Origin: Seohaeicola zhoushanensis
GTDB taxonomy: Bacteria; Pseudomonadota; Alphaproteobacteria; Rhodobacterales; Rhodobacteraceae
Reading direction: 5' to 3'
Assembly: GCF_014656415.1 (NCBI RefSeq)
Contig: NZ_BNCJ01000002.1
Location: 584,955-648,954 of the forward strand
Length of the DNA stretch: 64,000 nt
The notes beneath the pieces are model-generated. The model was given only the letters and a program-made list of their open reading frames with translations. It did not search any database and was not told where the DNA came from. Positions 51,894 through 59,926 of this stretch are shown here, piece by piece; the first letter of the stretch is position 1; every line of letters begins with the position of its first letter. The position numbers were made by a program, and so were the translations under genes.

Positions 51894-52796
51894 ATGAGTG
51901 CCTGGCTGCTCTCCCTCGAAGGCACCGAGGCCGGCCACAGGCTGGCGCTGATCCTCGCCCTGCTGGCGGCCTTCCTGCACGCCGTCTTCGGGGCCCTGCA
52001 GAAGGGGCGTCACGACCCTTGGCTGTCCCGTGGCGCCATCGACGCGAGCTATGGTCTGATGGCCGCGCCCCTTGCCTTCTTCGTGGTGCCCTGGCCCGAA
52101 CCGCACATGTGGTGGATTTTCGCCTGCGCCTTCGTGATCCACGTCGCCTACAAGCTGCTGCAGGCCCAGGCCTATACCAAGGGCGCCTATACGGTGGTCT
52201 ACCCGGTGGTGCGCGGCACCGGCCCTCTCTTCGCGGTGATCGGCGCGCATTTCATCTTCGGCGAGGTCTTCACGCTGACCCAGTGGCTCGGCATCGCGGT
52301 GCTGCTTGCCGGCATCTTCGGGCTGGCGGCCTACAACCTTATGTTCCTGCAGGCCTCCCGGGACACGCTCAAGACGGCGCTGGCGCTGGCGGTGGTGACC
52401 GGTCTCTTCGTCGCGCTCTACACGACCTACGATGCCTACGGCATCCGCTCGACCGCCGACCCCTTCACCTTCCTGGCGTGGTTCTTCATGATCGACGGGC
52501 TGGTGATGCCGGTGATCGCGCTGCTGCGCTGGCGCAGCATGACCGAGCGCCCCGAAGTCGGCCCGCTGCTGCGGCGCGGGGTCCTCGGCGGAATCATCGC
52601 CTTCGGCAGCTTCGGCTCGGTGATGATGGCGACACGGCTCGACAAGGTGGGCGAAGCGGCGGTATTGCGCGAGACCTCGACGGTCTTCGCCGCGCTGATC
52701 GGTTGGATCGTCCTGAAGGAAACCGTGGGGCCGCGCCGCGTTGTGCTGATGGCCCTGATCGCGCTCGGCGCGGTGATCGTTGAAATGGGAGGCTGA
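51894..52796 (+). CDS. EamA/DMT-family transporter
   Basis: A 300-residue ten-helix permease of the drug/metabolite transporter superfamily, built of two EamA repeats. AYTKGAYTVVYPVVRGTGPLF closes the first half and DKVGEAAVLRETSTVFAALIG with WIVLKETVGPRRVVLMALI closes the second. Substrates of this group range from amino acids to riboflavin; none can be assigned. ATG at 51894 starts the first helix correctly. The septation protein gene follows after 9 bp. Confidence 0.88.
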   Translation: MSAWLLSLEGTEAGHRLALILALLAAFLHAVFGALQKGRHDPWLSRGAIDASYGLMAAPLAFFVVPWPEPHMWWIFACAFVIHVAYKLLQAQAYTKGAYTVVYPVVRGTGPLFAVIGAHFIFGEVFTLTQWLGIAVLLAGIFGLAAYNLMFLQASRDTLKTALALAVVTGLFVALYTTYDAYGIRSTADPFTFLAWFFMIDGLVMPVIALLRWRSMTERPEVGPLLRRGVLGGIIAFGSFGSVMMATRLDKVGEAAVLRETSTVFAALIGWIVLKETVGPRRVVLMALIALGAVIVEMGG

Positions 52797-52805
52797 GGCA
52801 CCGGC

Positions 52806-53420
52806 ATGGCAAGGCAAGAGAAAGTCGTGAACCCCTGGGTCAAGCAGGTGCTGGAACTCGGCCCGACGCTGCTGTTCTTCCTGATCTACCTGCGGATCCG
52901 CGACAATACCTATACCTTCCACGGCACCGACTACTCGGGCTTCATCGTCGCCACCATTGTCTTCGTGCCAATCCTGCTGGTCGCAATGGGCATCCTGTGG
53001 AAGCTCTCGGGCAAGCTCAGCCGCCTGCAGGTCTTCACCGCCTTCATGGTGATCTTCTTCGGCGGCCTCACCGCCTGGTTCAACGACGAGCGTTTCTTCA
53101 AGATGAAGACGACCATTGTTTACGGCGTCTTCTCGGCGCTGCTGGGGATCGGCCTGCTGCAGGGCAAATCCTACCTCGCCTACGTCATGGGCGAGTTGAT
53201 TCCGATGCGCGAGGAGGGCTGGATGCTGCTGACCCGCCGCCTCTTCCTCGCCTTCCTGGTGCTGGCCGCGGCCAACGAATTCGTCTGGCGCACGATGTCC
53301 ACCGACCTCTGGGTCAAGATCGAGACCTTCGCCTTCCCCGCCGCGCTCTTCGGTTTCCTGTGGTGGCAGATCGTGGCGCTGCAGAAATACATGATCGACC
53401 CCGAGGACAAGAACGCCTGA
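52806..53420 (+). CDS. yciB: Inner-membrane septation protein (YciB/IspZ family)
   Basis: A 204-residue membrane protein with five or more helices. LELGPTLLFFLIYLRIRDNT, FGGLTAWFNDERFFKMKTT and FLAFLVLAAANEFVWRTMST are the family motifs. YciB homologues affect cell length and septum formation and may link envelope synthesis to division. Nested hairpins (53421-53472) follow the stop and probably terminate the transcript. Confidence 0.93.
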   Translation: MARQEKVVNPWVKQVLELGPTLLFFLIYLRIRDNTYTFHGTDYSGFIVATIVFVPILLVAMGILWKLSGKLSRLQVFTAFMVIFFGGLTAWFNDERFFKMKTTIVYGVFSALLGIGLLQGKSYLAYVMGELIPMREEGWMLLTRRLFLAFLVLAAANEFVWRTMSTDLWVKIETFAFPAALFGFLWWQIVALQKYMIDPEDKNA

Positions 53421-53738
53421 GGCGCCCAGGCTCCGGCCCTACGGCCGGACCAACCCCTGGACGCCTGGCGCCGCACCCCTGATTTCTCTTCTTCATAAAT
53501 ATCTCCAGGGGAGTCGACCGAAGGGAGACGGGGGCAGCGCCCCCGATGCGCGTGCGGCCAAAGGGCGTGGACCTCTGGCACTCGTCGCGACCACCCGGAC
53601 AGCGCCCATCATTCCGGGGTTGCCAATGCAGGGAAAGCCGCCTATAGGGGCCGCTCATCCATGTACTCCACTGGAATCAGGGTGACCCTCGCGCATGGGG
53701 CAAGGGGCCTTCCGGTGATGTTGAAAGGAGTATGGCGC
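53421..53738. other. Intergenic leader of the ribosomal operon with decayed repeat
   Basis: 318 bp without a gene. From the left: nested hairpins (outer arms 53421-53430 and 53464-53472; inner TCCGGCC-ctac-GGCCGGA, 53432-53449), a degenerate copy of the dispersed repeat (53482-53516, AAATATCTCCAGGGGAG), and a hairpin CGGGGGC-agc-GCCCCCG (53529-53545). The last 190 bp must hold the promoter of the rpmC operon; I cannot place convincing -35/-10 boxes. AAAGGAG (53725-53731) is the rpmC ribosome site. Confidence 0.6.
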
Positions 53739-53945
53739 ATGAACGCCAAGGAACTGCACGACAAGACCCCGGACCAGCTCCGCGAGGAACTGGCCAACCT
53801 GAAGAAGGAAAGCTTCAACCTGCGTTTCCAGCAGGCCACCGGCCAGCTGGAAAACCCGGCCCGGATCCGCGCCGCCCGCCGCAATGCGGCCCGCGTGCTG
53901 ACCGTGCTGAACCAGAAGGCCGCTGCCGCGGCCGCGCAGGAATAA
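53739..53945 (+). CDS. rpmC: 50S ribosomal protein L29
   Basis: A 68-residue protein of the large subunit near the tunnel exit. [20 protein letters not shown] and [20 protein letters not shown] are the L29 signature; an Ala-rich tail ([10 protein letters not shown]) ends it. AAAGGAG precedes the ATG at 53739 by 7 nt. It is the first gene of this operon; rplP and the rest of the S10 cluster, normally just upstream, are absent. Confidence 0.96.
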   Translation: MNAKELHDKTPDQLREELANLKKESFNLRFQQATGQLENPARIRAARRNAARVLTVLNQKAAAAAAQE

Positions 53946-53957
53946 GGAGCGAGATCA

Positions 53958-54188
53958 ATGCCCAAGCGTATTCTGCAAGGCACCGTTACCAGCGACGCAA
54001 ACGCCCAGACCATCACTGTTCTGGTCGAACGCCGCTTTACCCACCCGGTTCTCAAGAAGACCGTTCGCCGGTCCAAGAAATATCGGGCACACGACGAGAA
54101 GAACGCATTCAAGGTCGGTGACACCGTCCGCATCATCGAATGCGCTCCGAAGTCGAAAACCAAGCGCTGGGAGGTGCTGGAGGCGTAA
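53958..54188 (+). CDS. rpsQ: 30S ribosomal protein S17
   Basis: A 76-residue OB-fold protein that binds 16S r[23 protein letters not shown] and the basic [19 protein letters not shown] segment are diagnostic, and [20 protein letters not shown] closes it. AAGGAG lies upstream of the ATG. The 76-bp gap to rplN is longer than others in this operon. Confidence 0.97.
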   Translation: MPKRILQGTVTSDANAQTITVLVERRFTHPVLKKTVRRSKKYRAHDEKNAFKVGDTVRIIECAPKSKTKRWEVLEA

Positions 54189-54264
54189 GCCCCCATCACA
54201 TCCAGTTTGAGCGAAACCCTGGGGGCAAGAATCAGAACAGCCCCCAAAGGTCGGGAGAAACCAA

Positions 54265-54633
54265 ATGATCCAGATGCAGACCAATCTGGATGTTGCTGAC
54301 AACTCCGGCGCACGCCGGGTGCAGTGCATCAAGGTCCTCGGCGGTTCGCACCGCCGGTACGCGTCGGTCGGCGACATCATCGTCGTCTCGGTCAAGGAAG
54401 CGATTCCGCGCGGCCGCGTTAAGAAAGGGGACGTCCGCAAGGCCGTCGTCGTGCGCACCGCCAAGGAAGTCCGCCGCGAGGATGGCACGTCCATTCGCTT
54501 CGACCGCAACGCCGCGGTCATCATCAACAACAACATGGAGCCGATCGGCACCCGTATCTTCGGGCCGGTGGTGCGCGAGCTGCGCGCCAAGAACTTCATG
54601 AAAATCATCTCGCTGGCTCCGGAGGTGCTCTGA
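54265..54633 (+). CDS. rplN: 50S ribosomal protein L14
   Basis: A 122-residue large-subunit protein. [20 protein letters not shown] and the internal [20 protein letters not shown] and [14 protein letters not shown] motifs are near-invariant. Its stop overlaps the rplX start as TGATG, giving translational coupling. Confidence 0.98.
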   Translation: MIQMQTNLDVADNSGARRVQCIKVLGGSHRRYASVGDIIVVSVKEAIPRGRVKKGDVRKAVVVRTAKEVRREDGTSIRFDRNAAVIINNNMEPIGTRIFGPVVRELRAKNFMKIISLAPEVL

Positions 54634-54936
54634 TGGCTGCGAAACTCCGCAAGGGCGACAAGGTCGTCGTGCTGACCGGCAAGGACAAGGGCAAGGAGGG
54701 GACCATCACCTCCGTTGACCCGAAAGCCGGCAAGGCCGTCGTGGAAGGCATCAACGTCGCCATCCGCCATACCCGCCAGACCCAGACCAGCCAGGGTGGC
54801 CGCCTTCCCAAGGCACTGCCGATCCAGCTGTCCAACCTCGCCCTGATCGACGCCAACGGCAAACCGACCCGCGTCGGCTTCAAGCTGGAAGGCGACAAGA
54901 AGGTGCGCTTCGCCAAGACCACGGGGGACGTGATCG

Positions 54937-54944
<8 letters not shown>
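54633..54944 (+). CDS. rplX: 50S ribosomal protein L24
   Basis: A 103-residue KOW-motif protein that starts 50S assembly. [20 protein letters not shown] is the KOW region and [20 protein letters not shown] the RNA-binding loop. Overlaps rplN by one base and rplE by 8 bp. Confidence 0.97.
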
Positions 54945-55500
<556 letters not shown>

Positions 55501-55518
55501 GCGCGGGAAGGAACAGAC

Positions 55519-55824
55519 ATGGCCAAGAAATCTATGATCGAACGCGAGAAGAAGCGTCAGGAGCTGGTCGACAAGTTCGCCGCCAAGCGTGCCGCTCTCA
55601 AAGAGATCATCAACGACCAGAGCAAGCCGATGGAAGAGCGCTTCCGCGCCTCGCTCAAGCTCGCAAAACTGCCGCGCAACAGCTCGGCTACCCGCCTGCA
55701 CAACCGCTGCCAGCTGACGGGGCGTCCGCACGCCTATTACCGCAAGCTGAAAATCAGCCGGATTGCGCTCCGGGATCTCGGCTCGAACGGCCAGATCCCC
55801 GGCATGGTGAAATCGAGCTGGTAA
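55519..55824 (+). CDS. rpsN: 30S ribosomal protein S14
   Basis: A 101-residue S14 of the long, zinc-free type: the central region [20 protein letters not shown] has no CxxC pairs, and the C-terminal block [20 protein letters not shown] is conserved. GGGAAGGA precedes the ATG. The zinc-free form does not drain zinc when that metal is scarce. Confidence 0.97.
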   Translation: MAKKSMIEREKKRQELVDKFAAKRAALKEIINDQSKPMEERFRASLKLAKLPRNSSATRLHNRCQLTGRPHAYYRKLKISRIALRDLGSNGQIPGMVKSSW

Positions 55825-55837
55825 GGGAGAGACAGTG

Positions 55838-56230
55838 ATGAACGATCCTATCGCAGACATGCTCACCCGGATCCGCAACAGCCAGCTGCGCGGCAAGTCC
55901 ACCGTGACGACCCCCGCTTCCAAGCTGCGCGCCTGGGTGCTCGACGTTCTGGTGTCCGAGGGCTACATCCGCGGCTACGAGAAAGTCACCGGCGCCGACG
56001 GCCACCCGGCCCTCGAAATCGGTCTGAAATACTTCGAAGGCACCCCTGTCATTCGCGAGCTCAAGCGGGTCTCCAAGCCCGGCCGCCGCGTCTACATGGG
56101 CGTCAAGGACATCCCCTCGGTCCGTAACGGCCTGGGCGTGTCGATTGTCTCCACCCCCAAAGGTGTGATGTCGGATGCAGCCGCACGCGAAGCCAATGTT
56201 GGCGGCGAAGTGCTCTGCACCGTATTCTAA
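55838..56230 (+). CDS. rpsH: 30S ribosomal protein S8
   Basis: A 130-residue protein that binds the 16S central domain and in many bacteria represses its own operon. [20 protein letters not shown] and [18 protein letters not shown]-like ending (here [19 protein letters not shown]) mark S8. The ATG at 55838 gives the usual N-terminus; a GTG three bases earlier is in frame but not needed. Confidence 0.97.
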   Translation: MNDPIADMLTRIRNSQLRGKSTVTTPASKLRAWVLDVLVSEGYIRGYEKVTGADGHPALEIGLKYFEGTPVIRELKRVSKPGRRVYMGVKDIPSVRNGLGVSIVSTPKGVMSDAAAREANVGGEVLCTVF

Positions 56231-56241
56231 GGAGGGTTCTG

Positions 56242-56775
56242 ATGTCTCGTATTGGCAAAAAACCCGTTCCGCTGCCGGCCGGCGTCACCGCGACGCTGAG
56301 CGGTCAGTCCATCGAGGTGAAGGGGCCGAAAGGCACCCGTACCTTCAACGCGACCGACGACGTCACCATCACCATCGGTGAGGGCGAAGTGAAGGTCGAA
56401 CCCCGCGGTTCGTCCAAGCGTGCGCGCCAGCAGTGGGGCATGTCCCGCTCGATGATCGAGAACCTTGTGACCGGCGTTACCACCGGCTTCAAGAAAGAGC
56501 TCGAGATCCAGGGTGTGGGTTTCCGTGCTGCAATGGCTGGCAACGTGCTCAAGCTGAACCTCGGCTACAGCCACGATGTGGACTTCACGCCGCCTCCGGG
56601 CATCACCGTGACCGCGCCGAAGCAGACCGAGATCGTCGTCGAGGGTATCGACGAGCAGCAGGTCGGCCAGGTTGCGGCCAACATCCGCAAGTGGCGTGCG
56701 CCCGAGCCGTACAAAGGCAAGGGCATCCGTTACAAGAACGAATTCATCTTCCGCAAGGAAGGGAAGAAGAAGTAA
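56242..56775 (+). CDS. rplF: 50S ribosomal protein L6
   Basis: A 177-residue two-domain protein near the factor-binding centre. [20 protein letters not shown] and the C-terminal [19 protein letters not shown] motif are diagnostic. AAGGAGG sits upstream of the ATG. Confidence 0.98.
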   Translation: MSRIGKKPVPLPAGVTATLSGQSIEVKGPKGTRTFNATDDVTITIGEGEVKVEPRGSSKRARQQWGMSRSMIENLVTGVTTGFKKELEIQGVGFRAAMAGNVLKLNLGYSHDVDFTPPPGITVTAPKQTEIVVEGIDEQQVGQVAANIRKWRAPEPYKGKGIRYKNEFIFRKEGKKK

Positions 56776-56786
56776 GGACGCGAGAG

Positions 56787-57143
56787 ATGGCAAACAGCAA
56801 AAGACAACTGTTCCTCAAGCGCCGCCTGCGCGTCCGGAACAAGCTTCGCAAGGTCAACGCCGGGCGCCTGCGCCTGTCGGTGCACCGTTCCAACAAGAAC
56901 ATCAGCTGCCAGCTGATCGACGACGTCAACGGCGTGACCGTGGCTTCGGCCTCGACCCGCGAGAAGGATCTTGCCACCGGCAAGAACGACGTCGAGACCG
57001 CCGCCAAGATCGGTGCGGCGATCGCAGAGCGCGCCAAGAAGGCCGGTGTCTCCGACGCCTACTTCGACCGCGGCGGCTATCTGTTCCACGGCAAGGTGAA
57101 GGCTCTGGCCGACGCCGCGCGTGAAGCTGGCCTGAACATCTGA
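56787..57143 (+). CDS. rplR: 50S ribosomal protein L18
   Basis: A 118-residue 5S-rRNA-binding protein. [20 protein letters not shown] and [20 protein letters not shown] are the L18 blocks. The start was taken at [13 protein letters not shown], preceded by AAGGA. Followed by an unusually long 168-bp gap with an inverted repeat before rpsE. Confidence 0.97.
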   Translation: MANSKRQLFLKRRLRVRNKLRKVNAGRLRLSVHRSNKNISCQLIDDVNGVTVASASTREKDLATGKNDVETAAKIGAAIAERAKKAGVSDAYFDRGGYLFHGKVKALADAAREAGLNI

Positions 57144-57149
57144 CGGCAC

Positions 57150-57211
57150 AGGGTGCGCAATGAAAGCGCACCCTACCGACGGAACCCAGGGTGCGCATTC
57201 ATTGCGCGCCT
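57150..57211. repeat. Inverted repeat pair inside the ribosomal operon
   Basis: AGGGTGCGC-aatgaaa-GCGCACCCT (57150-57174) is a perfect 9-bp hairpin. A second copy, in the opposite orientation with two mismatches, is at 57188-57211 (AGGGTGCGCATTCATTGCGC, then GCCT). Each copy can fold alone or the two can pair. No U-tract follows, so termination is doubtful. Confidence 0.75.
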
Positions 57212-57311
57212 GTCTGCAGGCGGCTGACCCCGCCTCGATGATCCGGGAGCCTTCGGCTCACCAGGATTGGACCAAACGGCGCCACGGCGCCACGACGGAA
57301 AGGATGCCTTC

Positions 57312-57881
57312 ATGGCAAGAGAAGAAACCAGCAACCGCCGGGGCAACCGCCGCGAGCGCGAGGAAGCACCGGAATTCGCCGACCGCCTGGTCGCGATCAA
57401 CCGCGTGTCCAAGACCGTCAAGGGCGGCAAGCGCTTCGGCTTCGCGGCACTCGTCGTCGTAGGCGACCAGAAGGGCCGTGTCGGCTTCGGCAAGGGCAAG
57501 GCCAAGGAAGTTCCGGAGGCCATCCGCAAGGCGACCGAACAGGCCCGCCGCCAGATGATCCGCGTGCAACTGCGCGAAGGCCGTACCCTGCACCACGACA
57601 TGGAAGGCCGTCATGGCGCCGGCAAGGTGGTCATGCGGGCCGCACCGGAAGGGACCGGGATCATCGCCGGTGGTCCGATGCGCGCCGTGTTCGAGATGCT
57701 CGGCGTCAAGGACGTGGTCTCCAAGTCGCTCGGTTCGCAGAACCCCTACAACATGATCCGCGCCACCATCGACGGTCTGAAAAAAGAACAGTCGCCGCGC
57801 TCGGTGGCCCAACGCCGTGGCAAGAAGGTTTCGGACATCCTGCCGAAGCGTGACGAAGCCCCGGCTGAAGCCGAAGCGTAA
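57312..57881 (+). CDS. rpsE: 30S ribosomal protein S5
   Basis: A 189-residue protein of the decoding/helicase region. [20 protein letters not shown] and [20 protein letters not shown] form the N-terminal double-stranded-RNA-binding-like domain, and [20 protein letters not shown] the C-terminal one. The ATG at 57312 ([11 protein letters not shown]) is preceded by AAAGGA; an in-frame ATG at 57267 lacks a site. Confidence 0.97.
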   Translation: MAREETSNRRGNRREREEAPEFADRLVAINRVSKTVKGGKRFGFAALVVVGDQKGRVGFGKGKAKEVPEAIRKATEQARRQMIRVQLREGRTLHHDMEGRHGAGKVVMRAAPEGTGIIAGGPMRAVFEMLGVKDVVSKSLGSQNPYNMIRATIDGLKKEQSPRSVAQRRGKKVSDILPKRDEAPAEAEA

Positions 57882-57893
57882 GGAGATCCGGAC

Positions 57894-58082
57894 ATGGCAA
57901 AAACCATCGTTGTCAAGCAGATTGGTTCGCCGATCCGCCGTCCCGCCAAGCAGCGTGCCACGCTGGTCGGCCTGGGCTTGAACAAGATGCACCGCACCCG
58001 CGAGCTCGAGGATACCCCCTCGGTGCGCGGTATGGTGAACTCGATCCCGCACCTGGTGCAGATCATCGAGGAAAAGGAATAA
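57894..58082 (+). CDS. rpmD: 50S ribosomal protein L30
   Basis: A 62-residue protein. [20 protein letters not shown] and [20 protein letters not shown] are the L30 signature. AAGGAG is upstream. It is the last gene here: a strong terminator follows 26 bp later, whereas rplO and secY would normally continue the operon. Confidence 0.97.
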   Translation: MAKTIVVKQIGSPIRRPAKQRATLVGLGLNKMHRTRELEDTPSVRGMVNSIPHLVQIIEEKE

Positions 58083-58108
58083 GGCGCAGTCACACTGCCC
58101 TATCCGAG

Positions 58109-58138
58109 CGCCCCGGAGCCAGGCTCCGGGGCGTTTTT
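58109..58138 (+). terminator. Rho-independent terminator of the ribosomal operon
   Basis: CGCCCCGGAG-ccagg-CTCCGGGGCG (58109-58133) is a perfect 10-bp GC-rich stem followed by TTTTT. It begins 26 bp after the rpmD stop. This is the clearest intrinsic terminator in the window. Confidence 0.93.
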
Positions 58139-58299
58139 CTTTGCGTGCAGGGCAGGGGCAGCTTTGCTGCCAGCGCAAGGCGGCCTTGCCGGAATGTTCA
58201 TTGTTGCAACGCGTCCGCATGATTATTCTGCAATGCAGCAAACAGCGGGTCCCGTATGCGGAGGAGGGCGGGACCGGCGTCATCAGAAAGGGCCTTGAT

Positions 58300-58515
58300 A
58301 TGGCACAGACTCTCCGCGCTTCGGCACATGGCTTCACCTTCGGCGACCGCGTCGCAGCGCTCTGGACCTCGGTCAAGGCGGCACATGCCCGCCGCAAAGT
58401 TTACCGCCAGACCTATGCAGAACTCGCAGGGCTGAGCGACAAGGAACTCGCCGACCTCGGCCTGCACCGTTCGGGCATCCGCCGCATCGCACTGGAACAC
58501 GCCTACGGCCTCTGA
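58300..58515 (+). CDS. DUF1127-domain small protein
   Basis: A 71-residue basic protein. The C-terminal YAELAGLSDKELADLGLHRS (about 44-63) plus GIRRIALEHAYG is the DUF1127 motif. Such proteins in alphaproteobacteria are abundant, stress-regulated and in some cases bind RNA or affect phosphate and carbon metabolism. GAAAGGG precedes the ATG at 58300. About 160 bp of leader follow the upstream terminator, so it has its own promoter. Confidence 0.87.
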   Translation: MAQTLRASAHGFTFGDRVAALWTSVKAAHARRKVYRQTYAELAGLSDKELADLGLHRSGIRRIALEHAYGL

Positions 58516-58535
58516 ACCCCAGGCAGACGACAAGG

Positions 58536-58751
58536 TCAGGCGCGCAACAGCCGCCTGACCAGCATCACGCCCAGGGCGGCGCCGATCCCGGCCCCGACGG
58601 GCCCGCCCAGAAACGCGGCGGTCATCGCGCGTTCCCCCTCGAAATCGATCAGTCCCAGCGCCGACCCGAATGTCAGCAGCAGGAACATACCCGCCGCCGC
58701 CCCGACAATGCCGCCGGCAAGCGCGCCAAGTGCGATCATCACCACCCGCAT
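58536..58751 (-). CDS. Small two-helix membrane protein
   Basis: A 71-residue hypothetical protein with two glycine-rich hydrophobic helices (about 4-30 and 45-65): ALGALAGGIVGAAAGMFLLL and GGPVGAGIGAALGVMLVRRL. It ends with a basic cytosolic tail (RRLLRA). No family recognised. It is convergent with the DUF1127 gene, with 20 bp between their 3' ends. Confidence 0.7.
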   Translation of the reverse strand: MRVVMIALGALAGGIVGAAAGMFLLLTFGSALGLIDFEGERAMTAAFLGGPVGAGIGAALGVMLVRRLLRA

Positions 58752-58812
58752 GAACGGATCTCCCCATCCGATGGCCGCAGGCTAGGCGCTTGCCCGCGCT
58801 CTGACAATCGGC

Positions 58813-59376
58813 TCAATCGCGCAGGATCCGCACGCCCAGCCGGTCGAGATGGTGATCGACCAGAAGGGTCTCGGCTGGGGTCAGCCGTTGCGACCGCGGA
58901 TAGCGGGGCAGGGCGCGGTCGTCGAGCACCGGTGCCTCCCAGCCGCGGGTCGTCGCAAAGAAGCGATCAACGCCCTCTTCCCCGAACTCGCGGGCATAGC
59001 CCTGCACCACCACGTCCAGGTAGCTGAGCAATATCGGATGCGCCACGTCCGGGGCTGCCTGGTGTGCTTGGGGCACGGCGTATAGCGCGATCTCGGGCGT
59101 GCCGGTCAGGTCGTGGGCCACATCGGTCGCCGGCAGACGCTCGTACGCCCATTCGCGCGCGTCCAGGGCCGCCCAGTCGGCATTCGGCACGGCCGCAATC
59201 AACCCTTCGATCACAGTGCCCGGCGCAGGCACCGCCGTCAGAAAGGCCACCGGGCGCAGCGCGGTTTGCCGCCAGGCCCGCGCCCAGCCGCCCAGACGGG
59301 CGGGGCGGGGCGTCGCATAATCATGCGTCGCGCGGTTGACCAGGCTGCCGTAGCCGAAGAACCAGGGGTCTGACAT
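58813..59376 (-). CDS. Gamma-glutamylcyclotransferase-like (BtrG/AIG2-fold) protein
   Basis: A 187-residue protein with the GGCT fold: FGYGSLVN (about 6-13) is the substrate-binding loop, and WAALDAREWAYERL (about 74-87) contains the Glu expected as catalytic base. It may cyclise gamma-glutamyl amines to 5-oxoproline, as in glutathione turnover, though substrate is unproven. The ATG at 59376 was chosen over one at 59400 because the conserved FGYGS loop usually lies within 10 residues of the start. Shares a spacer with the divergent Rrf2 gene. Confidence 0.83.
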   Translation of the reverse strand: MSDPWFFGYGSLVNRATHDYATPRPARLGGWARAWRQTALRPVAFLTAVPAPGTVIEGLIAAVPNADWAALDAREWAYERLPATDVAHDLTGTPEIALYAVPQAHQAAPDVAHPILLSYLDVVVQGYAREFGEEGVDRFFATTRGWEAPVLDDRALPRYPRSQRLTPAETLLVDHHLDRLGVRILRD

Positions 59377-59400
59377 GCGCCGTGCTCCGATATCCGTCAT

Positions 59401-59414
59401 TTGATTTGTATCAA
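59401..59414. promoter_or_regulatory. Perfect FNR/FnrL box
   Basis: TTGAT-ttgt-ATCAA matches the FNR-family consensus exactly and extends to ATTTGAT-ttgt-ATCAAAT (59399-59416). It lies 62 bp before the Rrf2 start and 24 bp from the divergent cyclotransferase start. An FnrL-type activator would link the flanking genes to low oxygen. Confidence 0.75.
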
Positions 59415-59476
59415 ATCATTCCGTTCACGAATGTGCGAGATTGCCCCAACGGCATTTCGCCAGGAGGGACCAACCA

Positions 59477-59923
59477 ATGCGGGTGACGAAGAGAACCAGC
59501 ATCGCCATGCGCCTGCTGATGTACTGTGCAACGCATCCCGAACGTCTGGTGACGAAATCCGAGGTCGCCGAATGTTGCGATGTCTCCGAGAACCACCTGG
59601 CGCAGGTCATAAACCAGCTCGGGCGCATCGGCTATCTCGACACACAGCGCGGCCGCAATGGCGGTATCCGGCTTGGCCGTGCGCCTTCGGCGATCTCGAT
59701 CGGCCAGGTGTTCCGCGATGTCGAGGGCTGCCCGGACGTGAACCACTGCGTCGCGGATTCGGACTGCTCCTGCCGCTTCGTCGGTGCCTGCGCCCTGCGC
59801 AACGTGCTGGCCGATGCGAGCCAAGCCTTCTACAGCCACCTCGATCATTTCAGCCTTGCCGACATCATGCGGGACAACAGCGCCATGGCGTTGATGCTCC
59901 AGCCGATGCGTGAGGTGGCCTGA
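59477..59923 (+). CDS. Rrf2-family iron-sulfur regulator (NsrR/RirA-like)
   Basis: A 148-residue winged-helix regulator. VSENHLAQVINQLGRIGYLD and RGRNGGIRLGRAPSAI match the NsrR-type DNA-binding domain. Cysteines at 85, 91, 97, 99 and 105 lie in the cluster loop; C91-x7-C99-x5-C105 has the spacing I recall for RirA, while the rest reads more like NsrR. It probably senses NO, iron or redox through an Fe-S cluster. A strong AGGAGGGA precedes the ATG at 59477. The FNR box upstream suggests induction under low oxygen. Confidence 0.87.
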   Translation: MRVTKRTSIAMRLLMYCATHPERLVTKSEVAECCDVSENHLAQVINQLGRIGYLDTQRGRNGGIRLGRAPSAISIGQVFRDVEGCPDVNHCVADSDCSCRFVGACALRNVLADASQAFYSHLDHFSLADIMRDNSAMALMLQPMREVA

Positions 59924-59926
59924 GGG

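Noticed and set aside
57150-57211. Rho-independent terminator between rplR and rpsE
   Set aside because: Hairpins are present but no T run follows on the plus strand, and rpsE-rpmD need to be made with the rest.
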